Part shown: piece after piece, positions 52,829-61,031 of the stretch
How positions within the stretch are numbered: position 1 is the stretch's first letter
How the letters are laid out: every line of letters starts with the position of its first letter
Origin: Mycobacterium lentiflavum
Lineage (GTDB): Bacteria > Actinomycetota > Actinomycetes > Mycobacteriales > Mycobacteriaceae
Direction of reading: 5' to 3'
Assembly (NCBI RefSeq): GCF_022374895.2
Contig: NZ_CP092423.2
Span: forward strand, 1,736,001 to 1,800,000
Length of the DNA stretch: 64,000 bases
The notes under the pieces: model-generated
Told to the model about the DNA's origin: nothing
Database searches by the model: none
What the model saw: only the letters and a program-made list of their open reading frames with translations
Translations under genes and position numbers: made by a program

Positions 52829-55060
52829 GTGGCGTCGCGCAGCGATCGGCTGGACTACGTGCTGGGCGCCAAGGCGGCGAATTCCCTGGACGAGGTGTTC
52901 GGCATCCGCACGGTCGACGACCTGCTGCGCCACTACCCGCGCAGCTACACCGAGACGGCCGCGAGATGGGACGCCTCCGAGGAGCGGCCGGAAGTCGGCC
53001 AGCACATCACCCTCGTCGACACGATCACCGACACCGACTCGTTCCCGATGAAGAAGAACCCGCGGCGCAAATGCCTGCGTATCACCGTGGGCTCGGGTCG
53101 CAGCAAGGTGACGGCGACGTTCTTCAACGCCGACTACCTCAGCAAGGACCTCACCGAGGGCACCCGGGTGATGCTGTCCGGCGAAGTCGGCTACTTCAGA
53201 AACGTCATGCAGCTGACGCACCCGGACTTTCTCATCCTAAATTCGCCGAGCGGACGCAACCGCGGCAGCAAATCGCTGAAAACCATCGCCGACACCTCCG
53301 CGACCTTCAGCGGCGAGGAATTGACGTCGGCATTCGACCGGCGCTTCTTCCCGATCTACCCGGCCAGCACCAAGCTGCAGAGCTGGGACATCTACGCCTG
53401 CGTGCGCCAGGTGCTCGAGGTTCTCGATCCGGTGACCGATCCGCTGCCCGCGGAGCTGGTCGCCGAATACGACCTGATGTCTGAAGACGCTGCGCTGCGG
53501 GCGATTCACCTCGCCGAGGACGAGGCGCAGCGCCGCCGTGCCCGCGAACGACTGACGTTCGACGAGGCTGTCGGTCTGCAATGGGCGCTGGTTGCACGCC
53601 GGCACGGCGAGCTGTCGCAATCGGGACCACCGGCGCCGCGAGGCTCAGCCGGTTTGGCCGCGGAACTGTTGGGCCGCTTGCCCTTTGAGCTGACGGCCGG
53701 ACAGCGCGAAACGCTCGACGTGCTGTCCGATGGACTCTCGGCCAATCGCCCGATGAACCGGCTACTGCAGGGAGAGGTCGGCTCCGGCAAGACGATCATC
53801 GCGGTGCTGGCGATGCTGCAGATGGTCGATGCCGGTTACCAGTGCGCGCTGCTGGCTCCCACCGAAGTCCTTGCCGCACAACATCTGCGGTCGATCAACG
53901 ACGTGCTAGGGCCGCTGGCGATGGCCGGCCAGCTGGGCGGGGCCGACAGTGAAGGCGGCGTGGCGACCCGGGCCGCGCTGCTCACCGGATCGATGTCGAC
54001 CGCGCAGAAGAACCAAGTGCGCCGCGAGATCGCCGGCGGTGAGGTCGGCATCGTCATCGGCACGCATGCCCTGCTGCAGGACGTGGTGGAATTCGCCAAC
54101 CTCGGCATGGTCGTCGTCGACGAGCAACACCGATTCGGCGTCGAGCAACGAGATCAGTTGCGCGCCAAGGCACCTGCGGGCATCACACCGCACCTGCTGG
54201 TGATGACGGCGACGCCGATACCGCGCACCGTCGCGCTGACCGTCTACGGCGACCTGGAAACCTCGACGCTGCGCGAACTGCCGCGCGGCCGCCAGCCCAT
54301 CACCACCAACGTCATTTTCGTCCAGGACAAGCCCGCCTGGCTGGATCGCGCTTGGGAACGCATCCGCGAGGAGGTGGCGGCCGGCCGGCAGGCCTATGTG
54401 GTGGCACCGCGCATCGACGAGGCCGACGAGTCAGGGAAGGAGCCGCAAGACGCGCGTGCGACGGAGACCGCCGAGGGGCTTTATGCCCGCCTGCGTTCCG
54501 GTGAACTGTCGAACTTGCGGCTGGGGCTGATGCACGGACGGTTGGCCGCCGACGAGAAGGACGCCGCCATGGCCGCCTTCCGCAACGGTGAGACCGATGT
54601 GCTGGTGTGCACCACCGTCATCGAGGTCGGCGTCGACGTCCCCAATGCCACGGTGATGCTGGTGATGGATGCCGACCGATTCGGGATCAGCCAGTTGCAT
54701 CAGCTGCGTGGCCGCATCGGCCGCGGCCGGCATCCGAGCCTGTGTCTGCTCGCCACCTGGAGCTCGCCGGAGTCTGCGGCCGGCCGCCGGCTGACCGCGG
54801 TCGCCGGGACGCTCGACGGGTTCGCCCTGTCCGAGCTGGATCTGCGAGAGCGCCGGGAAGGAGATGTGCTGGGCCGCAACCAATCCGGCCGGGCGATCAA
54901 TTTGCGGTTGCTGTCGCTGGCCGACCACCTGGCCTACATCGAAGCGGCGCGCGAATTCTGCACCCGAGCGTATGAGGCTGACCGCGAGAACCCCCAATTG
55001 GATTCGCTGGCGGCACAATTCACCGATACCGACCGCATCGAATACCTGGACAAATCGTGA
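52829..55060 (+). CDS. recG: ATP-dependent DNA helicase RecG
   Basis: A branch-migrating helicase that reverses stalled forks. The 743 residues comprise an N-terminal OB-fold wedge domain and SF2 helicase motifs: Walker A LQGEVGSGKT, DEQH box VVVDEQHRFG, motif III MTATPIPRT, and motif VI QLRGRIGRG, followed by the C-terminal TRG region (EGDVLGRNQSG). The GTG at 52829, 2 bp after the FakA-like stop, matches the ASRSDRLDYVLG N-terminus; the frame is open further upstream inside the FakA-like gene. Confidence 0.96.
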   Translation: MASRSDRLDYVLGAKAANSLDEVFGIRTVDDLLRHYPRSYTETAARWDASEERPEVGQHITLVDTITDTDSFPMKKNPRRKCLRITVGSGRSKVTATFFNADYLSKDLTEGTRVMLSGEVGYFRNVMQLTHPDFLILNSPSGRNRGSKSLKTIADTSATFSGEELTSAFDRRFFPIYPASTKLQSWDIYACVRQVLEVLDPVTDPLPAELVAEYDLMSEDAALRAIHLAEDEAQRRRARERLTFDEAVGLQWALVARRHGELSQSGPPAPRGSAGLAAELLGRLPFELTAGQRETLDVLSDGLSANRPMNRLLQGEVGSGKTIIAVLAMLQMVDAGYQCALLAPTEVLAAQHLRSINDVLGPLAMAGQLGGADSEGGVATRAALLTGSMSTAQKNQVRREIAGGEVGIVIGTHALLQDVVEFANLGMVVVDEQHRFGVEQRDQLRAKAPAGITPHLLVMTATPIPRTVALTVYGDLETSTLRELPRGRQPITTNVIFVQDKPAWLDRAWERIREEVAAGRQAYVVAPRIDEADESGKEPQDARATETAEGLYARLRSGELSNLRLGLMHGRLAADEKDAAMAAFRNGETDVLVCTTVIEVGVDVPNATVMLVMDADRFGISQLHQLRGRIGRGRHPSLCLLATWSSPESAAGRRLTAVAGTLDGFALSELDLRERREGDVLGRNQSGRAINLRLLSLADHLAYIEAAREFCTRAYEADRENPQLDSLAAQFTDTDRIEYLDKS

Positions 55061-55105
55061 CGCGCCAGCGACGATGCTCAAGCGCAGCGATGAGGTGCAG
55101 TGGCG
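55058..55105 (+). repeat. short MIRU-like element between recG and the HNH nuclease gene
   Basis: Begins at the recG TGA (TGACGCGCCAGCGACGATGC) and continues AAGCGCAGCGATGAGGTGCAGTGGCGCG. The block shares CGCGCC-GCGACGATGC and GCGATGAGG with the elements at 20906 and 26296 but lacks their internal G/C palindrome. It contains the start codon of the next gene (GTG 55100). Confidence 0.55.
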
Positions 55106-55822
55106 CGGATTAACAGCAAGGTGCTGCTGTGGTTATCGGCAGCCGCGGTGCTCGCGGTGTTGGTCGCCTACCAGACGCTGGGCTCGACGTCGGCCAGGCA
55201 CGCGCAGATCGCCGCGCGCGCCGATGTGCCCACCGTGGCGCCGGGCACCGATGTGCTGGCCGGCATTGCCGTGGCGCCACTTCGGGTTCATCACTACGAC
55301 TACCGCAGGTCGGCCTTCGGCGATTCGTGGGACGACGACAACGACGCCCCGGGTGGGCACAACGGATGTGACACCCGCGACGACATCCTCGACCGCGATC
55401 TCGTCGACAAGACCTATGTGGCGATCAAGCGATGCCCGAACGCCGTTGCCACCGGCACGCTGCACGACCCGTATACCAACACCATCATCGGATTCCAGCG
55501 CGGTGCCAAGGTCGGCGAATCGGTGCAGATCGACCACATCGTCCCGCTCGCCTACGCCTGGGACATGGGCGCTTTCGGCTGGCCGGATTCCGAGCGGCTG
55601 CGCTTCGCCAACGATCCGGCCAACCTGCTGGCCGTGCAGGGCCAGGCCAATCAGGACAAGGGTGATCTGCCGCCGGCGCTATGGATGCCGCCCAATCGCG
55701 CGTTCGCCTGCCAATACGCGATGCAGTTCATCGCCGTGCTGCGGGGCTATCAGCTACCGGTGGATCAGGCATCGGCCGGCGCGCTGCGCCAGGCCGCGGC
55801 CACCTGCCCGGTGGGACACTAG
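55100..55822 (+). CDS. exported HNH-nuclease-like protein (DUF1524, Rv2972c family)
   Basis: A 240-residue protein with an N-terminal hydrophobic segment (residues 8-27) serving as signal anchor or signal peptide, and a DUF1524/HNH domain: VQIDHIVPLAYAWDMGA (catalytic His with metal-binding Asp-His), then RLRFANDPANLLAVQGQANQDKGDLPPALWMPPN. Cysteines in NGCDTRDD, KRCPNA, FACQY and TCPVGH suggest disulfides. Likely an extracellular nuclease; target unknown. It follows recG through a MIRU-like spacer. The 148 bp after it hold no supported gene. Confidence 0.85.
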   Translation: MARINSKVLLWLSAAAVLAVLVAYQTLGSTSARHAQIAARADVPTVAPGTDVLAGIAVAPLRVHHYDYRRSAFGDSWDDDNDAPGGHNGCDTRDDILDRDLVDKTYVAIKRCPNAVATGTLHDPYTNTIIGFQRGAKVGESVQIDHIVPLAYAWDMGAFGWPDSERLRFANDPANLLAVQGQANQDKGDLPPALWMPPNRAFACQYAMQFIAVLRGYQLPVDQASAGALRQAAATCPVGH

Positions 55823-55970
55823 TGTCGCATCCGCATCGCCGCGCGGCCCCATGACCGAATCGCAAAAGCGATATCACGGGCGCTATCACGTTCGCGGAGC
55901 AACTCCGTCCGATCGACAAGGGGTTGATGTGGCGCCTGTGAAAAAGACGTGCCACCTGTACAACGGAGCA

Positions 55971-56621
55971 TTAGTCGAACCCGGCAACGAGCAGACGGTA
56001 ACCGAGATCCAGCTCCTCGACGTCCAACAGATCGCGGTATCGGCGGGCCCATTCGCCGCTGTCGAGGTCCGCTTGCAGCTGTGAGAGACCCTGCTCGAGT
56101 TCCGATTTCGGTGTCAGGGCGAACAAGGACATCCCGGACTGAACGGCGGAATCGAGATAGGCGTGTGGTCGGCGCCAATAGGCGCCGCCGAAGCCGTCGA
56201 GGCAATCGTGCGGAACGGGCACCGGGATGATCCTCGGATCACCCAGCAAAGAAGCAAGTTTCGCGATCGGAACGGCAAGGTCGGCGTCGGTCTGCGCGGC
56301 AGCCGGCAGGTAATCGCGGATCAACCAGAACTGTCGGAAAAGGGTTTGGTCCCAGGTAAAGACGACAAGGCGACGACGCGCGATACGCCGCATCTCTTCG
56401 ATGCCCTGCGCGAGGTCATTCCAATGGTGGACGGTCAGCACGGCAAGCGCGGCGTCCACGGCGTTCGAGCGAATCGGCAGCTGCTCGGCGACGGCGAGAA
56501 CTGCCGGGGCACAACCGGGAGGCCGCTGGGCGATCATCACCCGGCTGGGTTCAACCGCGACGATGGTGTGCGCCGGTTCGTAGGATCCCGTGCCCGCGCC
56601 GATATTGGCGACTGTCGCCAT
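55971..56621 (-). CDS. class I SAM-dependent methyltransferase, start codon apparently lost
   Basis: The Rossmann motif I (NIGAGTGSYEP) comes only six residues after the first usable ATG (56621), too early for this fold. The frame continues upstream without a stop to 56717 and encodes [20 protein letters not shown], a typical N-terminal helix of this group. At 56715-56717 the codon is GTA where GTG would make an overlapping GTGA junction with the upstream aldo-keto reductase. The gene may thus be inactive, may start at 56621, or may use a rare start. DAALAVLTVHHW and RRLVVFTWD are the later methyltransferase strands. Confidence 0.7.
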   Translation of the reverse strand: MATVANIGAGTGSYEPAHTIVAVEPSRVMIAQRPPGCAPAVLAVAEQLPIRSNAVDAALAVLTVHHWNDLAQGIEEMRRIARRRLVVFTWDQTLFRQFWLIRDYLPAAAQTDADLAVPIAKLASLLGDPRIIPVPVPHDCLDGFGGAYWRRPHAYLDSAVQSGMSLFALTPKSELEQGLSQLQADLDSGEWARRYRDLLDVEELDLGYRLLVAGFD

Positions 56622-56713
56622 GTCCAGCAGCGCCTCGTCGACCGCCGCGGCGACGCGTGGGTCCGGACGACGAGTGCGTGCGTAACTGCGCCCGGTCCGG
56701 TCGTACCGGCTCG

Positions 56714-57565
56714 TTACGCGCCTTCGTAGGTGTTGGGGTCCGGGCGCAGCCGGGTGCCGTCGTTGAGTGCGTTGATCGCGTCCATGTGCTCGGCCGCCAA
56801 TTCGAAATCGAACACGTCGAAGTCGGTGGCGATGTGCTCAGGGTTGGCCGAGCGGAACACGACCGCGTTCCCCAATTGCACGTTCCACCGCAGCAGCACC
56901 TGCGAGGGCGTCTTGCCGTATTCGGTCGCAATGGAGTTCACGGTCGGGTTGTCGTCGAGCTTGCCCAGGGCCAGCGGTGTGTAGGACTGGGTCACGACAT
57001 TGTGCTGCGCATTGGTCTTGCGCATGTCGGCTTGGTTGAGCAGCGGGTGCAGCTCGATCTGGTTCACCGCCGGCGTCGTGAAGACGAGGTCGATGACCAT
57101 CTCCAGGTATTCCTCGGTGAAGTTGGCGACACCGATGGAGCGAGTGTGGCCGGTGGAGCGCAGTTGCAGCAGCCCCGCGAAGGAGTCCACATATTTGCCG
57201 AGCGCGGCAGCCGGCCAATGGATCAGGTAGAGGTCAAGGTAATCCAGGCCCAGTCGTTCCAGGCTGGCTTCGCAGGCATCCTGCGCGCCCTTGAGACCCT
57301 GGTCGGCAGTGGCGAGTTTGGTGGTGACGAACAGCTCCGCGCGGGGAATCCCGGATGCGGCAATGGCGCGACCGACAGCGGCTTCATTGCCGTAAGCCGC
57401 GGCGGTGTCGATCAGCCGGCAGCCGAGCTCCAGCGCCGCCGATACCGCACGTTCGGTCTCGTCCTCCGACAAATCCGCGACGCCGAGGCCAAGCACCGGC
57501 ATCGTGTTTTCGTCATTGAGAGTGATCGAGGGTACGGCGAGGCCCGCATCGCCAGTCAACGTCAT
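56714..57565 (-). CDS. aldo-keto reductase (Rv2971 family)
   Basis: A 283-residue AKR with the (beta/alpha)8 fold and tetrad Asp/Tyr ([11 protein letters not shown]), Lys (VTTKLAT) and His (YLIHWPA); C-terminal NADPH loop residues follow in [10 protein letters not shown]. The M. tuberculosis homologue Rv2971 reduces dicarbonyls such as methylglyoxal. The start ATG directly follows the stop of a paralogous AKR (TGAATG, no gap), so the two are cotranscribed. It ends in TAA, part of the altered junction with the methyltransferase. Confidence 0.92.
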   Translation of the reverse strand: MTLTGDAGLAVPSITLNDENTMPVLGLGVADLSEDETERAVSAALELGCRLIDTAAAYGNEAAVGRAIAASGIPRAELFVTTKLATADQGLKGAQDACEASLERLGLDYLDLYLIHWPAAALGKYVDSFAGLLQLRSTGHTRSIGVANFTEEYLEMVIDLVFTTPAVNQIELHPLLNQADMRKTNAQHNVVTQSYTPLALGKLDDNPTVNSIATEYGKTPSQVLLRWNVQLGNAVVFRSANPEHIATDFDVFDFELAAEHMDAINALNDGTRLRPDPNTYEGA

Positions 57566-58411
57566 TCACCTACCTGTGAAACTGAAGGTTCGTGGATCAG
57601 GACCAAGCCGAGTTCCGTCGTCGAGCGAGGAAATCGTCGCCATTTCATCGGCGCTGAGCTCGAAATCGAACACGTCGAAGTTACTCGCAATCCGGGCCGG
57701 GTTCACTGACTTGGGGATCACGATATTACCGAGCTGGATATGCCATCTGATCAACACCTGCGCGGGTGTCCGCCCACATCCTTCGGCGACGGCGGTGACG
57801 GTCGGATCTGTCAGCAGCGCTCCTTGCCCCAGCGGCGCCCATGCCTCGGTCGCGATTCCGCGCTGGGCGTGCACGTTTCGTAATTCCGTCTGGGGATAAC
57901 GAGGGTGCAACTCGATCTGATTGACGGCAGGAACCATGCCGGTGGCATCGATCAGAACCATCAGATGCTCGGGTTCGAAATTGCTGACTCCGATGGAGCG
58001 GATCCGCCCCTGGTCGCGCAGGTGCGCGAATGCCTTGAAAGTTTCGACAAACTTTCCCAGCGCCGGCACCGGCCAGTGAATGAGGTAGAGGTCGAGATAG
58101 TCGAGGCCGAGCCGGTCCATGCTGGCGTCGAAGGCCGTCAACGTGCTGTCGTAACCCTGCTCGGAGTTCCACAGCTTGGTCACCACGTAGAGTTGATCGC
58201 GCGGCACGTCGGAATCGGCGATCGCGCGCCCGGTTTCCCGTTCATTGCGGTAGGCGGCAGCGGTGTCGATATGCCGGTAACCGACTTGCAGCGCCGTACG
58301 TACCGCCTGCTCGGTCTCTGCCGGAGGGACCTGGAAGACTCCGAACCCGACGGCGGGGATCGCATGACCGTCATTGAGCATGACTGAGTTTGGTTCAAGG
58401 GGGCCGGACAT
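57566..58411 (-). CDS. aldo-keto reductase, paralogue of the adjacent gene
   Basis: A 281-residue AKR: HIDTAAAYRNE, VVTKLWN and LIHWPV supply the catalytic tetrad, and IPKSVNPARI the cofactor loop. It shares the C-terminal [13 protein letters not shown] and DDGTRLGPDP pattern with the next gene, indicating tandem duplication. ATG 58411 overlaps the start of the divergent lipN (CATG, 2 bp shared); ATG 58381 is a shorter alternative but would trim the conserved first strand. I do not recall a second AKR at this place in H37Rv. Confidence 0.88.
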   Translation of the reverse strand: MSGPLEPNSVMLNDGHAIPAVGFGVFQVPPAETEQAVRTALQVGYRHIDTAAAYRNERETGRAIADSDVPRDQLYVVTKLWNSEQGYDSTLTAFDASMDRLGLDYLDLYLIHWPVPALGKFVETFKAFAHLRDQGRIRSIGVSNFEPEHLMVLIDATGMVPAVNQIELHPRYPQTELRNVHAQRGIATEAWAPLGQGALLTDPTVTAVAEGCGRTPAQVLIRWHIQLGNIVIPKSVNPARIASNFDVFDFELSADEMATISSLDDGTRLGPDPRTFSFTGR

Positions 58412-59528
58412 GACACAGAGTCTGCCAGGCGCGCCGGACCTGCATCCCGGAGCTAGACGCGGATCGACGCGCTGGGCCGATCGCGTGCAGGACGTCGTCA
58501 CCAATGTCGGCGTCAAGGCGATCCCCTGGATACCGACACCGGCCAAGCGGCTGATATTCGGCGGTCGATCGATCATCATCGATGGCAACACGCTCGATCC
58601 GACGCTGCAGCTGGCGCTGTCCGCGTCGCGGCTTTCCGGCATCGAGGGGTTGGACGTCAATGACGACCCGGTGGCGTCGCGCGCGCAGATGCGCCAGACG
58701 CTGCTGTCGCTACCCGGTCCCCAAATTCACGTCATGGTCGACGACCTCACGATTCCTGGGCCGGCCGGCGAGATCGGGGCCCGCCACTACCGTCCGGCCA
58801 ACGAGGGGCCCGCGGACTTGCTGGTCTTCTACCACGGCGGCGGCTGGACGATCGGAGACCTGGACACCGCCGATGCGCTGTGCCGCCTGACCTGCCGCGA
58901 CGCCGGGATTCATGTGCTGTCGATCGACTACCGGCTGGCCCCGGAGCATCCGGCGCCGGCCGCGATCGAGGACGCCTACGCGGCGTTCACGTGGGCCCAC
59001 GACCATGCCGGAGACCTCGGCGCGAGACCGGGACGCGTCGCGGTCGGGGGAGACAGTGCGGGCGGCAACCTGGCCGCCGTCGTATGCCAATTGGCACGTG
59101 ACGAGGACGGCCCGGCGCCGCTGCTGCAGTGGCTGATCTATCCCCGGACCGATTTCACCGCGCAGAATCGCTCGCTGAGCCTGTTCGCCCGCGGCTTCCT
59201 GCTGACCAAACGCGATATCGACTGGTTCACCGCGGAGTACCTCAACGGCACCGGCATCGACCTGACGGATCCGCGGGTCTCGCCCGCACATGCCCAATCA
59301 TTGTCCGGGTTGGCGCCCGCGCTGATCGCCGTCGCGGGGTTCGACCCGTTGCGCGACGAAGGTCAGGCTTACGCCGCCGCGCTGCAGGACGCCGGCACCC
59401 CCGTGGACCTGCGGTACATGGGCTCGCTGACACACGGATTCGCCAGCCTGTTTCAGCTCGGGGGCGGCAGCGCGGCGGCGACCAGTGATCTGATTTCTGC
59501 GCTGCGCGCTCACCTGAGCCGGGCCTGA
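58410..59528 (+). CDS. lipN: LipN, hormone-sensitive-lipase family esterase
   Basis: A 372-residue alpha/beta hydrolase of the HSL group. The oxyanion motif is YHGGGWT (residues 141-147), the nucleophile is Ser216 in VGGDSAGGN, and the acid and histidine are in GFDPLRDEG and GSLTHGF. M. tuberculosis LipN hydrolyses short acyl esters. The start MTQSLPG matches the family; the frame is open 12 codons further. The 5' end overlaps the divergent AKR gene, so its promoter must lie in that coding region. Confidence 0.93.
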   Translation: MTQSLPGAPDLHPGARRGSTRWADRVQDVVTNVGVKAIPWIPTPAKRLIFGGRSIIIDGNTLDPTLQLALSASRLSGIEGLDVNDDPVASRAQMRQTLLSLPGPQIHVMVDDLTIPGPAGEIGARHYRPANEGPADLLVFYHGGGWTIGDLDTADALCRLTCRDAGIHVLSIDYRLAPEHPAPAAIEDAYAAFTWAHDHAGDLGARPGRVAVGGDSAGGNLAAVVCQLARDEDGPAPLLQWLIYPRTDFTAQNRSLSLFARGFLLTKRDIDWFTAEYLNGTGIDLTDPRVSPAHAQSLSGLAPALIAVAGFDPLRDEGQAYAAALQDAGTPVDLRYMGSLTHGFASLFQLGGGSAAATSDLISALRAHLSRA

Positions 59529-59618
59529 TTTGCCGCGATTCGGCCGCCGGTAATCTAGAGGCGCGGTCTCCGACGTAACGCCCGCACGCCGACCCAACAC
59601 AGAAGGATCACCAAACCT

Positions 59619-60386
59619 GTGGCCGACAAATCGAAACGTCCCCCCCGATTCGACCTGAAGGCGTCAGACGGGAAGTCCGGCCGGCTCATCCAGATCGGCG
59701 GTACCGCGTTCATCATCGTCTTCGCGGTCGCGCTGGTGTTCTACATCGTGACGTCGCACAAGGACAAAAAGGGCGGCATCGCCGGTCAGGGTGACACCGT
59801 TCGCGTGACGTCGAGCAAGGTGGTCAACCAGCCCGGGACCAACAACCCCAAGGCGGTCGTGACCTTCTACGAGGACTTCTTGTGCCCGGCCTGCGGCAAT
59901 TTCGAGCGCACCTTCGGACCGACGATCTCCAAGCTGATCGATTCCGGCGCCATTGCCGCCGATTACTCGATGGTGGCAATTCTCGACAGCTCCAAGAACC
60001 AGAACTATTCGTCGCGGGCGGGGGCGGCAGCGCTGTGCGTCGCCGACGAGAACATGGATGCGTTCCGTCGTTTTCACACCGCGCTGTTCACCACCGGGAT
60101 CCAGCCCGACGAGCGCGGGAGCAGCTTCCCCGACAACGCGAAATTGATCGAACTCGCCCGCGAGGCCGGCGTCGTCGGCAAGGTGCCGGATTGCATCAAC
60201 AGCGGGAAGTACCTCTCCAAGGTCAGCGGCGAAGCCTCGGCCGCGAGCATCACCGCAACCCCGACGATCAAGATCAACGGTGAGAACTACGAGCCGTCGA
60301 CACCCGATGCGCTGGTCGGAAAGATCAAGACCATCGTGGGCGACGTTCCGGGTATCGACGGACCCGTCGCTCCTCCGGCTTCGTGA
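59619..60386 (+). CDS. membrane-anchored DsbA-like thiol oxidoreductase (Rv2969c family)
   Basis: A 255-residue protein: short basic cytoplasmic tail, one membrane helix (about 23-45), and an extracytoplasmic thioredoxin fold with an inserted helical domain. The active site is FLCPACGNF (Cys89, Cys92) and the cis-Pro loop is ITATPTIKING. It introduces disulfides into exported proteins and is reoxidised by VKOR, encoded immediately downstream with a 4-base GTGA overlap. Confidence 0.94.
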   Translation: MADKSKRPPRFDLKASDGKSGRLIQIGGTAFIIVFAVALVFYIVTSHKDKKGGIAGQGDTVRVTSSKVVNQPGTNNPKAVVTFYEDFLCPACGNFERTFGPTISKLIDSGAIAADYSMVAILDSSKNQNYSSRAGAAALCVADENMDAFRRFHTALFTTGIQPDERGSSFPDNAKLIELAREAGVVGKVPDCINSGKYLSKVSGEASAASITATPTIKINGENYEPSTPDALVGKIKTIVGDVPGIDGPVAPPAS

Positions 60387-61021
60387 CGGTCGCGGTGTCG
60401 GTCGAACCCACCGGGCGATCCGGCGATCCGACATCGGCTTCGACACGTGATTCATCAGTACCGGCGCGCGGCGCGTGGTGGGTGCTGATCGCCGGGGCGA
60501 TCGGGCTGGCCTCGTCGGCGACCCTGACGGTCGAGAAGATCGACCTCCTGCTCAACCCGTCGTATGTGCCGTCGTGCAACCTCAATCCGATCCTCTCGTG
60601 CGGTTCGGTGATGGTCACGCCGCAGGCCTCGTTGCTGGGCTTCCCCAATCCGCTGCTGGGCATCGTGGCGTTCACCGTGGTATTGGTCGCCGGCGTGCTG
60701 GCGGTGGCGAAAGTATCGATACCCCAATGGTTTTGGATTTCGCTTGAGGTCGGGCTGCTGGTCGGTGCCGGGTTCGTGCACTGGCTGATCTTCGAGAGTC
60801 TGTACCGGATCGGGGCGTTGTGTCCCTACTGCATGGTGGTGTGGGCGATGACGATCACGTTGCTGGTGGTGGTCGGGTCCATCGTGTTTCGTCCGGTGCT
60901 CGACGGCACCACGGCGCGGTTGCTCTACCAATGGCGATGGTCGATCACCGCGCTATGGTTCACCGCGGTGTTTCTACTGATCATGGTGCGGTTCTGGGAC
61001 TATTGGTCGACACTTCTGTAA
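60383..61021 (+). CDS. vitamin K epoxide reductase homologue (VKOR)
   Basis: A 212-residue membrane protein with four to five helices that reoxidises the DsbA-like partner and passes electrons to menaquinone. The shuttle cysteines are Cys65 and Cys73 (SCNLNPILSCG), and the active-site pair is Cys147/Cys150 in LCPYCMVVW. The first 30 residues are a polar cytoplasmic tail. The GTG start overlaps the preceding stop codon. pca follows after 10 bp. Confidence 0.94.
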   Translation: MTVAVSVEPTGRSGDPTSASTRDSSVPARGAWWVLIAGAIGLASSATLTVEKIDLLLNPSYVPSCNLNPILSCGSVMVTPQASLLGFPNPLLGIVAFTVVLVAGVLAVAKVSIPQWFWISLEVGLLVGAGFVHWLIFESLYRIGALCPYCMVVWAMTITLLVVVGSIVFRPVLDGTTARLLYQWRWSITALWFTAVFLLIMVRFWDYWSTLL

Positions 61022-61031
61022 GGAGTCGCGA

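Noticed and set aside
54864..56084. 406-codon plus-strand frame across recG, the nuclease and the methyltransferase
   Set aside because: It overlaps three genes in another frame; Arg/Cys/Ser-rich composition and no domain.
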